From positions 34,120 to 98,119 of the forward strand of contig NZ_QMFA01000024.1 of the NCBI RefSeq assembly GCF_003285005.1: a stretch of DNA of 64,000 nucleotides, in the 5' to 3' direction. Of this stretch, positions 56,885 through 64,000 are shown one piece after another. Position 1 is the stretch's first letter; every line of letters starts with the position of its first letter. This DNA is from Paenibacillus sp. YN15 (GTDB lineage Bacteria > Bacillota > Bacilli > Paenibacillales > NBRC-103111). The position numbers were made by a program, and so were the translations under genes. The notes below the pieces were generated by a model. That model searched no databases. It saw only the letters and a list, made by a program, of their open reading frames with translations, and was not told the origin of the DNA.

Positions 56885-58237
56885 TCACGATACGGTCATC
56901 GCACCGCCGCAGCCTCCGGCAAAATACTGGTGGAACTTGACACTTTCCAAAAGCAATTCGTCGATATCGCCTTTCCGGACCACGGTAGCAATCCCTTTCT
57001 CCTTCAGCCTGAGGCTTGGCGATTCCCCGATTCCCGAGCAGAGGAGAATTTCGCAATCGGCCAGCATAGTGGCCGTGTCGCCGAGAATCGTCCGTTTGCC
57101 GTCGGCATTGCTGCAGTCCGCCGTGCCGTTGCAATAGGCCTGAACCTTGCGGACGCCCAGAAGCTTGATGCTCTTGCCTGCCACTTCATAGATCAGGAAC
57201 TCCTTGGCGTGGCCGAAGTGGACATTGACCTTGCCTCCGCCTCTGGTGGCCACCGCCACCCTGACTGACGGGGTTCCGGGTTTGTGAACCACAGCCGATT
57301 TGGATGAGCGCCTGGCCTCCAGCAGCTGATCCAGCTCCTTGAGCTTCTCCTCCCGCTGCTCCGGGGTATATACCCGCTTCACGGCGGTGCTGCGTTTACC
57401 CTTGTCCGCTACGCTGGTATCCTCCCCCAAGAGCCCCACCGCATCCGCTCTGCATTGCCTGCAATGCCGCATGATGGGCAGTACCTCGGCGCATTTCTCC
57501 TGCACCTCCAGCACCCTGAGCGGAGAAGGCTCCTTCATGCCGGCTTTCTCGTAGGGGCTGCCCGGTGATATAATAAGGGGCATGATATTGTGGGTGAAGG
57601 CTCCCAGCTCCTTGACCTTTTCCGCAACTGCCGGAAGATGGCCGTCATTGACGCCGGGGATCAGCACCGAGTTGATTTTGCAGCCGACTCCCCGCTCCGC
57701 CATGGCCTTGATGCCTTCCAGTTGGCGTTCGATAAGCAGCTTCGCCGCATCCTTGCCGCGGTAAATCTTTCCTTTGTCGGCCACCCAATCATAGATGTGC
57801 TGGCCAACCTCAGGGTCAACGGCATTGACGGTGACGGTCACATGGTTGATGCCCGCCGCCGCAATCTCATCGGCGAATTCCGCAAGCCGCAGGCCGTTGG
57901 TGCTGAGGCATAGGCTGAGTCCGGGAATCTGACCGTTCAGCAATCCGAAGGTTGTGAATGTGGCATCGGGATTAGCCAGGGGATCCCCCGGTCCGGCGAT
58001 GCCGACGACCGTCAGCTGAGGCAGCGTCTGCAAAGTTTCCTCCACGCTTGCGCAAGCCTGCTCGGGGCTTAGCACCTTGCTGACTACACCAGGACGACTT
58101 TCGCTGACGCAATCGTATTTGCGGTTGCAGTACTTGCAACGGATGTTGCAGGCCGGCGCCACCGCCACGTGCATTCTGGCGAAATAATGATGTGCGTCTT
58201 CGTCATAGCAGGGATGACGAAAACCGATCGGTTCCAT
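56885..58237 (-). CDS. nifB: Nitrogenase cofactor biosynthesis radical-SAM protein NifB
   Basis: A 450-residue enzyme that builds the 8Fe core NifB-co from two [4Fe-4S] clusters and SAM. APACNIRCKYCNRKYDC near residue 29 has the radical-SAM Cx3Cx2C; TVVGIAGPGDPLANP is the glycine-rich SAM motif. The C-terminal 120 residues are a NifX-like domain (VRVAVATRGGGKVNVHFGHAKEFLIYEV). It is first in the operon, with a strong ribosome binding site (AAGGAGG). It is the only nifB here and all nitrogenase types need it, so it should serve both enzymes. Confidence 0.97.
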   Translation of the reverse strand: MEPIGFRHPCYDEDAHHYFARMHVAVAPACNIRCKYCNRKYDCVSESRPGVVSKVLSPEQACASVEETLQTLPQLTVVGIAGPGDPLANPDATFTTFGLLNGQIPGLSLCLSTNGLRLAEFADEIAAAGINHVTVTVNAVDPEVGQHIYDWVADKGKIYRGKDAAKLLIERQLEGIKAMAERGVGCKINSVLIPGVNDGHLPAVAEKVKELGAFTHNIMPLIISPGSPYEKAGMKEPSPLRVLEVQEKCAEVLPIMRHCRQCRADAVGLLGEDTSVADKGKRSTAVKRVYTPEQREEKLKELDQLLEARRSSKSAVVHKPGTPSVRVAVATRGGGKVNVHFGHAKEFLIYEVAGKSIKLLGVRKVQAYCNGTADCSNADGKRTILGDTATMLADCEILLCSGIGESPSLRLKEKGIATVVRKGDIDELLLESVKFHQYFAGGCGGAMTVS

Positions 58238-58256
58238 TCAACCACCTCCTTGTTTA

Positions 58257-58273
58257 TGTTAGTTTTTCTAACA
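58257..58273. promoter_or_regulatory. GlnR-type box, downstream site of nifB
   Basis: TGTTAGTTTTTCTAACA matches TGTNAN7TNACA exactly, 25 bp downstream of the -10 element and 19 bp before nifB. In P. polymyxa a site in this position mediates repression. Confidence 0.85.
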
Positions 58274-58298
58274 CATAAGCTCTTGCTTGATTAATCAC

Positions 58299-58327
58299 AT
58301 CTTACTCCGGCTCTCCCCAAGGGTCAA
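58299..58327 (-). promoter_or_regulatory. Predicted nifB operon promoter
   Basis: On the minus strand TTGACC (58327-58322) and TAAGAT (58304-58299) are separated by exactly 17 bp, close to the known nif promoter of P. polymyxa. Confidence 0.85.
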
Positions 58328-58375
58328 CGGTTTTCCCGCTAAAAAGCGGACTTGTAAAAAATCGGACATAATTTA

Positions 58376-58392
58376 TGTTAGGTTATATAACA
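58376..58392. promoter_or_regulatory. GlnR-type box, upstream site of nifB
   Basis: TGTTAGGTTATATAACA matches TGTNAN7TNACA exactly, 48 bp upstream of the -35; expected to activate under nitrogen limitation. Confidence 0.85.
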
Positions 58393-58641
58393 TAAATGTG
58401 CCGTGAAGCCCTTTCATTATTTTCAAACGTTCGGGTTTTGCTGTTTTTCTCTACTGATATAGCTTCTCAATTAGATGTATACGCTTTAAAAAACGAACAT
58501 TGATTTGGGATTGCGAGAAATAGTGCGAGTTGAAGACTGGAAAATGGGGCTTTTCAGGAAAGCCTTTTCAATTCGGAGAGGCGGTAATCCCGCTCATTGG
58601 ACACTCTATTGCAGGATTTTTGCAGTTTTCGGCTCCGTTCA

Positions 58642-58658
58642 TGTAACGTTATATAACA
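58642..58658. promoter_or_regulatory. Third GlnR-type box, distal to nifB
   Basis: TGTAACGTTATATAACA matches the consensus exactly but lies 314 bp upstream of the nifB -35 and about 430 bp before the plus-strand glycosylase gene. No promoter with the usual spacing was found on either side. Confidence 0.6.
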
Positions 58659-58826
58659 TCATTGCAAGTGTCCATGTCGCCAACGCGGCCGGCCAGGCAG
58701 AGGAGCAGCAGATAGGGGAAGGGGACTTTCCGCTATTTCAGGCGGAAGCAAGCAAATCGCGCAATAACGGAAGGGTGTTTTCCGCTATCGCCTCCTTTTG
58801 CCACCCTTAACCCCCGCCTGCGGGAC

Positions 58827-58960
58827 GATAGCGGAAAAGAGACTTCCGCTATCTGGGCCAGCATGGCCGCGCAACCCGAATAGCAGAAAAGATGCTTCCG
58901 CTATCCAGGCCGGTACCGCGGCGAAACCGAATAGCGGAAAGAATTTTCCGCTATTCCAGA
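58827..58960. repeat. Tandem hairpin repeats, 52-bp period
   Basis: Three units starting at 58827, 58878 and 58930 each contain ATAGC(G/A)GAAA and TTCCGCTAT facing each other across a short loop, then GC-rich filler. Looser copies of TTCCGCTAT occur upstream at about 58727 and 58781. No gene is supported between the GlnR boxes and the glycosylase start. Confidence 0.8.
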
Positions 58961-59088
58961 GCCCGGCCCGGCTGCGGATGCGATAACGCGGGAACTGCCC
59001 CGCAGCAAATCGGCTCTGCCGATTGCGAGTTCTACCTAACCTAGTCCGGCTGTCAGCGCGGACCGGGTCATTTTCAAACAGAGGATGT

Positions 59089-59697
59089 GTGAAGGATATG
59101 GAGCGGCTGGGCCAGGAGTTTTTCTGTACAAATACGGTGGAGGTGGCCCAAAGCCTGATCGGCTGCATTCTGGCGCGGAGATTCGGGGAGGAAATAGCGG
59201 CGGCGGTGATTACGGAGACGGAAGCCTACCGGGGGGCGGATGATCCCGCCAGCCATGCCCACCGGGGCCAAACTCCCCGCAACCGGATCATGTTCGGGGA
59301 AGCGGGCAGGCTGTATGTTTATTTCAGCTACGGCATGCATCATTGCATGAATGTGGTGACAGAGGAGGAGGGGCAGCCGGGGGCTGTGCTGCTCCGGGCA
59401 GCCGTCCCGCTGCAGGGGCAAACCCACTTCCGCGCCAACCGCCCCAACGCGCCGGAAAAACAGTGGATGAACGGCCCGGGCAAGCTGACGGCCGCCTTCG
59501 GCATCAACTTAACTGCCAACGGCCTGGATCTGGCTGATCCGGGACAGGAGGAGCTAATGATCCTGCCGGGAGCCTCCCTGCCCTGGACCGCCACGCCGCG
59601 GATCGGCATCAGCAAAGGGGTGGAGCTGCCCTGGAGGTTTGCGGCCCTTCCCGCCGCAGCGGCAGACTTGGCCGCCGCCGGTCGGACTTTTCAATGA
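59089..59697 (+). CDS. DNA-3-methyladenine glycosylase (AAG/MPG family)
   Basis: A 202-residue base-excision repair enzyme that removes alkylated purines. TVEVAQSLIGCILAR, VITETEAYRGADDPASHAHRGQTPRNRIMFGEAGRLYVYFSYGMHHCMNVV (core motif over residues 46-95; the Glu-Ala-Tyr part includes the active-site glutamate) and NGPGKLTAAFGI are family hallmarks. The GTG at 59089 has AGAGGA at suitable spacing; the ATG three codons later does not. Its stop overlaps the end of convergent ktrA by 7 bp. Confidence 0.95.
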   Translation: MKDMERLGQEFFCTNTVEVAQSLIGCILARRFGEEIAAAVITETEAYRGADDPASHAHRGQTPRNRIMFGEAGRLYVYFSYGMHHCMNVVTEEEGQPGAVLLRAAVPLQGQTHFRANRPNAPEKQWMNGPGKLTAAFGINLTANGLDLADPGQEELMILPGASLPWTATPRIGISKGVELPWRFAALPAAAADLAAAGRTFQ

Positions 59698-60350
59698 ATG
59701 GCGTTCTCGAAGCGCTCAATCATCTGATTGGTGCCGATCAGCACCATAACATCCTTTTCATATACGCGGTCCTCCGCAGACGGCGACACAATCACCTCTC
59801 CAGGCCTGTTGATGGCCAAAATGGTGCAGCCGAACTTTTCCCTGGAATTCAGCTCCCGGAGGGTTTTGCCGGAGATTTTGGGCGGTACGGCCAGCTCGGC
59901 GATGGTGTAATGATTGGACAGCTCGATGTAATCCAGCAGGCTGCGCGAAGCCAATAGATGCGCCACCCGTACTCCCATGTCCCGCTCCGGAAAAATCACC
60001 CGCTCCACCCCGATCTTTTCCAGCACCCGCCCATGGAGATCGGACATGGCTTTGGCCACCACCTTCTTCACTCCTTGCTCCTTGCACAGAATGGCCGCCA
60101 GGATGCTGGCCTGGATATCCTCGCTGATGGCGATGACCACACAATCGAAGTTGCGGAGACCCAAGGATCTGAAGACCTCCTCATCGTTCCAGTCGGCCAG
60201 CACCGTATGGGTCAGTATGCCGCTCATGTCGTCCACATTGGCCTCCCGCTTATCGATGCCCAGCACCTCGTAGCCCAGGCTCATCAGCTCCTTGGCGAGA
60301 CTGGAGCCAAACCGGCCCAAACCGATTACTGCATATTGCATTTTCTTCAT
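59691..60350 (-). CDS. ktrA: KtrA-type potassium channel regulatory subunit
   Basis: A 219-residue cytoplasmic RCK protein. YAVIGLGRFGSSLAKELMSLGYEVLGID is the Rossmann nucleotide-binding motif (RCK_N), and residues 140-215 form the RCK_C domain (LSNHYTIAELAVPPKISGKTLREL). It gates a KtrB-type potassium channel in response to ATP/ADP, and in Bacilli c-di-AMP binds RCK_C. No ktrB is adjacent. Confidence 0.95.
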   Translation of the reverse strand: MKKMQYAVIGLGRFGSSLAKELMSLGYEVLGIDKREANVDDMSGILTHTVLADWNDEEVFRSLGLRNFDCVVIAISEDIQASILAAILCKEQGVKKVVAKAMSDLHGRVLEKIGVERVIFPERDMGVRVAHLLASRSLLDYIELSNHYTIAELAVPPKISGKTLRELNSREKFGCTILAINRPGEVIVSPSAEDRVYEKDVMVLIGTNQMIERFENAIH

Positions 60351-60545
60351 AGTTATGCTCCTTATCCTGTTTCCCGGCAGTTGGAAACCGCCTGCTTGCT
60401 GTGATATGTTAAATAAAGCTCCTATTGAAGCGCCCCGAAGAAGCTGGCTTCGTAAGCATCAGCGGCAGAAACTTTTTTAAGCCCTTCAAGAATTTGGCCT
60501 TCGACTTAGCCGAAATTTATATTCAGATGAGAGAGGAACCCTCCC

Positions 60546-62192
60546 GTGATCCCTATCCAATGGAATAAAAAACTGATTATGCTTGCTGTTCTCGGAATTA
60601 TTCTCTATTTTGGCTCCAACATTGCGCTCTCCGCGCTGAAGGGCAGTTCGGCGGAGGAAGGGCTGGGAACCCCGGCGGTGAAGCCGGAGCAAGCCGGCGA
60701 AGCCGCGCTGCAATACGCCGCAAGCCGCTTGAACCTGAAGGCGGAGCTGCCGGAGGCGGCGCTTCAGTCCGACAAATACGCCAGCGGCTTCATCACCAAG
60801 CATAACCTGAAGGAAGCCTATGAGCAAAATCTGGCGGAGTACATGCTCCTGGATTATTGGCTGGTGACCGCCAATCTACCCAACGGAGAGAAGCTCCGGC
60901 TGAAGGTAGGGCTGGATAAGCCGGAGGTGTTGGGTTGGGAGCTGCTTCCGGGACAGCCCCTGCAAGCAGCCTCCGCCAAAGGTCTGGCTCTGGCAACGGA
61001 GGCGTTGGCCCAAGCCGGCTACAATCCCCAGGATCTCCAACCCGACGACGACCCCGCCGCCTCTCAAAAGCGCGTCAGCTTCACCTTCATCTCCCAAACC
61101 CTGACGGCCGGCGACGCTCCTTTTGCCGTTACGGTGAAGGTCAGCGGCGACCGGGCAGTAGCGGTGAATCCCGGGCTGCAGCTGCCGCAAACCTATATGG
61201 ACTGGATTGGAGAGCAAGAGCGGATTGTCCGCCTGACCTCCTTTGGCTTCCTCGGGTTCACGGCTGTGATGGGAATTGCCGCGCTGGTTCTGGCCATTGT
61301 GAACCGCAAACGGGTTACCTGGTCCAGAGGGCTGCTGCTCACCGGCATCTTCCTGGCGCTGTTCCTGATCCAGAACTTCAATGTGACCCAGGCGATGCTG
61401 ATGGCGGAAACCACATCGTCAACCATGGAGGCCATCGCCTGGATAATTATGAACATCATTATTGCAGCGCTGGCCCTGCTGCTGGCCCTGGCCGTCTGGT
61501 TCAGCCTCCTGTCCGGCGAGGAGCAGCTCCGCCGCCTGAAGCTGCGGTTATGGCCGCGCTGGCGGGACCCTGAGTTCGGGCGGGATGTCTTTTATGGCAT
61601 GGGCCGGGGCTACTTGATTTGCCTGTTCATTCTGGGCATCCAGCAGGCGGCTTTTCTGCTTGCGGGCCTGGCCTTCGATTCCTTCTCCATCAATGATCCC
61701 TCCCAATCCACCTGGAACATGAAATGGGCCGTGCTGTTCCCCGCTTCCGCCTGGGTGGCGGCGATTATGGAAGAGGCCATCTACCGGGTATTCGGCGTAA
61801 CCGTATTGAAGCGCCTGTTCCGCTTCACCTTCCCCGCGGTGCTGGTCTCCAGCTTCATCTGGGGGCTGGGCCATACGGGCTACTCCATCTTCCCCAGCTA
61901 TACCCGGCTGATGGAGGTAACCGTGCTGGGCATCATCTTCGGCTACGTATTTCTGCGCTACGGCTTTTTCACCGCCGTGTTCGCCCATGCCATCATGGAC
62001 AGCCTGCTGATGTCCATCTATCTGATGGTGGAGCAGCCCTCGCTGCCCCACATCCTGGCCGGCATTTTCTATATCATCCTGCCGGTGCTGATCGGTTTCC
62101 TTATCCGTTATCTTCATCCGCGCTTTGGAGGTCCTCGGCAGCTGCATTCTCCGGAAGCGGGGGAGCCTCCTTATGGAGTCCCGCAAGGATAG
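60546..62192 (+). CDS. CPBP-family intramembrane metalloprotease
   Basis: A 548-residue membrane protein. An N-terminal helix is followed by an extracytoplasmic region of about 170 residues, then about ten helices from residue 220. The C-terminal CPBP (CAAX protease/bacteriocin-processing) domain has [19 protein letters not shown] and FAHAIMDS, the three motifs with catalytic Glu and His. The gene's last 92 bp overlap the end of the convergent uvrC gene. Substrates of such proteases are mostly unknown. Confidence 0.9.
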   Translation: MIPIQWNKKLIMLAVLGIILYFGSNIALSALKGSSAEEGLGTPAVKPEQAGEAALQYAASRLNLKAELPEAALQSDKYASGFITKHNLKEAYEQNLAEYMLLDYWLVTANLPNGEKLRLKVGLDKPEVLGWELLPGQPLQAASAKGLALATEALAQAGYNPQDLQPDDDPAASQKRVSFTFISQTLTAGDAPFAVTVKVSGDRAVAVNPGLQLPQTYMDWIGEQERIVRLTSFGFLGFTAVMGIAALVLAIVNRKRVTWSRGLLLTGIFLALFLIQNFNVTQAMLMAETTSSTMEAIAWIIMNIIIAALALLLALAVWFSLLSGEEQLRRLKLRLWPRWRDPEFGRDVFYGMGRGYLICLFILGIQQAAFLLAGLAFDSFSINDPSQSTWNMKWAVLFPASAWVAAIMEEAIYRVFGVTVLKRLFRFTFPAVLVSSFIWGLGHTGYSIFPSYTRLMEVTVLGIIFGYVFLRYGFFTAVFAHAIMDSLLMSIYLMVEQPSLPHILAGIFYIILPVLIGFLIRYLHPRFGGPRQLHSPEAGEPPYGVPQG

Positions 62193-63999
62193 TGCGGGCC
62201 AGCTTCTCCCCGATTCCCAGGGGCCGGAAATCCTCAATTCCGGCCTCTTTGATTTTTTTGAGGGAGCCAAAATGCTTCAATAATGCCTTGCGCCGCTTCT
62301 CGCCTACACCGGGGATAGCGTCCAACTGGGAGGCGATCATGGATTTGGCCCGGGTCTCCCGGTGGAAGGTAATGGCGAACCGGTGCACCTCATCCTGGAT
62401 GCGCTGCAGCAGATAAAACTCCTGGCTGTCCCGCGGCAGGGGAATTACCTCGGGCGGGTCGCCGGCCATAAGCTGGGCGGTTTTGTGCTTGTTGTCCTTC
62501 ACCAGCCCGCATACGGGAATATACAGGCCCAGCTCGTTCTCCAGCACATCCACGGCTGCGGCAATCTGCCCTCTGCCGCCGTCCACCACCACCAGATCAG
62601 GCGGCGTCAAATTCTCCTTCAGCACCCGCTCGTAGCGGCGGCGGATCACCTCGCGCATGGTTTCGTAGTCATCCGGCCCCTGAACGGTGCGCACCTTGTA
62701 CTTGCGGTACTCCTTGCGGTCCGGCTTGCCGTCGGTAAACACCACCATGGCGGAGACGGGATCGGAGCCCTGGATATTGGAGTTGTCGAAGGCCTCGATC
62801 CTCCGCACGGCATCCGAGCCCAGCCAGCTGCCCAGGTTCTCCACGGCGCGGACAGTCCGCTCCTCCTCCCGCTCGATAAGCTTAAACTTCTCCTCCAGGG
62901 AGACGCGGGCATTGTCGCAGGCCATATCCACCATCTTCCGCTTGGGCCCTCTGCGGGGCACGTACACCTTTACCTTGAGCCAGCTTTCCAGCGACTGCTT
63001 CACATCCAGCTGCTCATCGGACGCCGCATCGGCAGGCTGCTCCGGCGCGTCACCCCCGGCGGTCTCATCCGCCTCCTGGGCCGGCAGGAAAATCTCCCGG
63101 GGCAAGGCGGGATTTTCGCTGTAATACTGCGTCACAAAGGTCAGGAAATCCTCATATGCCTCCCCGTAGTAAGGGAAAGCCGTAGCCCGGCGTTCGATCA
63201 TTTTGCCCTGGCGCATGTACAGAATCTGCACGCACATCCAGCCCTTGTCCGTCCAATAGCCGAAGACATCCCGGTCCGTCAGGTCCATGGTGGTAATGGT
63301 CTGCTTCTGCATCACGGCGTCAATATTGGCAATATGGTCCCGCAGCTCCTTGGCCCGCTCAAAATTCAGCTCCTCCGCCGCCTCCAGCATCTTCTTCTCC
63401 AGCTCGTCGCGGATAGCCTCATGCCCGCCGTTTAAGAAACGGGCAATCTCCCCGGTCATCCGCTCGTACTCCCCCTCGGCCACCGGATACTCGCATGGGG
63501 CAATGCATTGTCCCAGATGATAATACAGGCACACCTTGTCGGGGAGCACCTTGCACTTGCGCAAGGGATACAGCCGGTCCAGCAGCTTCTTGGTCTCCTG
63601 GGCGGCGTAGGCATTGGGATACGGGCCGAAATATTTGGCCTTGTCCTTCAGCACCTTGCGGGTCACCTCCAGCCGCGGATGGGCTTCATGGGTGATTTTG
63701 ATATAAGGGAAGGTCTTGTCATCCTTCAAAAGCACGTTGTAGCGGGGATGGTACTGCTTGATCAGATTGCATTCCAGAATCAGGGCTTCCATATTGTTCT
63801 TGGTGACAATATATTCAAAATCGGCAATTTCGCCTACCAGCTTCTGGGTCTTGATGTTGTGGCTGCCGGTGAAATACGACCGTACCCGGTTTTTCAGCAC
63901 CTTGGCCTTGCCCACATAAATGATGGCGCCTTCGCTGTTTTTCATCAGATAGCAGCCGGGTTTGTCCGGCAAAAGAGCCAGCTTGTTGCGGATATGCAT
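62101..63999 (-). CDS. uvrC: UvrABC excinuclease subunit C
   Basis: A 632-residue nuclease that makes both cuts in nucleotide-excision repair. Residues 8-90 are the GIY-YIG domain ([30 protein letters not shown]), the UVR domain is near 205-240 ([18 protein letters not shown]), the RNase-H-like 5' nuclease is at about 375-520 ([19 protein letters not shown]), and HhH repeats end the protein. A Glu/Ala-rich insertion lies near residue 315. The ATG at 63999 is two bases from the window edge; it gives a normal start, but an upstream start outside the window cannot be excluded. Confidence 0.96.
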   Translation of the reverse strand: MHIRNKLALLPDKPGCYLMKNSEGAIIYVGKAKVLKNRVRSYFTGSHNIKTQKLVGEIADFEYIVTKNNMEALILECNLIKQYHPRYNVLLKDDKTFPYIKITHEAHPRLEVTRKVLKDKAKYFGPYPNAYAAQETKKLLDRLYPLRKCKVLPDKVCLYYHLGQCIAPCEYPVAEGEYERMTGEIARFLNGGHEAIRDELEKKMLEAAEELNFERAKELRDHIANIDAVMQKQTITTMDLTDRDVFGYWTDKGWMCVQILYMRQGKMIERRATAFPYYGEAYEDFLTFVTQYYSENPALPREIFLPAQEADETAGGDAPEQPADAASDEQLDVKQSLESWLKVKVYVPRRGPKRKMVDMACDNARVSLEEKFKLIEREEERTVRAVENLGSWLGSDAVRRIEAFDNSNIQGSDPVSAMVVFTDGKPDRKEYRKYKVRTVQGPDDYETMREVIRRRYERVLKENLTPPDLVVVDGGRGQIAAAVDVLENELGLYIPVCGLVKDNKHKTAQLMAGDPPEVIPLPRDSQEFYLLQRIQDEVHRFAITFHRETRAKSMIASQLDAIPGVGEKRRKALLKHFGSLKKIKEAGIEDFRPLGIGEKLARTILAGLHKEAPPLPENAAAEDLQSADEDNG

Positions 64000-64000
64000 A

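Noticed and set aside
58505..58810. 101-codon plus-strand ORF upstream of the glycosylase gene
   Set aside because: It covers a GlnR box and repeat units and has no start signal.

Overview
The window looks like a chromosomal segment of a nitrogen-fixing Paenibacillus-type bacterium (spore-forming Bacillota, moderately GC-rich). The evidence is a Spo0E-family sporulation phosphatase, SipW/TasA biofilm genes, the pheST-zapA-cvpA-mutS2 order of Bacilli, GlnR-type nitrogen control boxes, and a nif operon in the order nifBHDKENX-orf-hesA typical of that genus.

Layout. 0-3.1 kb: a cobalamin-riboswitch-controlled BtuFCD-like ABC uptake operon (ATPase cut by the window edge). 3.2-8.1 kb: Spo0E-like protein, aminotransferase, Lrp regulator, Fic protein, secreted repeat protein. 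8.2-10.9 kb: a ComP-like sensor kinase whose 5' half is AT-rich, divergent from a 62-codon ORF with ComX-like features. 11.8-15.9 kb: a biofilm-fibre operon (TapA-like protein, SipW signal peptidase, TasA/CalY fibre protein, an LPDTA-anchored wall protein and a class D sortase). 16.2-34.1 kb: housekeeping and accessory genes (MFS exporters, PspA, MutS2, CvpA, a very long ZapA with an 11-residue coiled-coil repeat, PheST with a T-box leader, a decayed YhcG-type nuclease).

34.5-58.7 kb is a 24-kb nitrogen-fixation island, all on the minus strand. Operon 1 is nifB-H-D-K-E-N-X, a NifX-associated gene (DUF269), hesA and a small Cys-tailed gene. Operon 2 is a second nifE-N-X set, the PII pair nifI1-nifI2, a class I glutamine amidotransferase, a PPOX-type flavoprotein with a His-rich tail and a second Cys-tailed gene. 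Operon 3 is anfHDGK (Fe-only nitrogenase) plus a small unknown gene. Operon 4 is nifV alone. The operons are separated by clear hairpin terminators. Sequences matching the GlnR/TnrA consensus TGTNAN7TNACA lie before nifB (three), nifE2 (one), anfH (one) and nifV (two). At nifB, nifV and anfH the upstream box ends 48-49 bp before a predicted -35 element, so one nitrogen regulator probably drives all four units. NifB and NifV appear to be shared by the Mo and Fe-only enzymes.

58.8-64 kb returns to housekeeping genes: 3-methyladenine glycosylase, KtrA, a CPBP-family membrane protease and UvrC. Several long intergenic gaps hold arrays of short repeats whose motifs differ but which share a spacing of about 50 bp. 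No rRNA, tRNA, CRISPR array or intact insertion sequence was seen.
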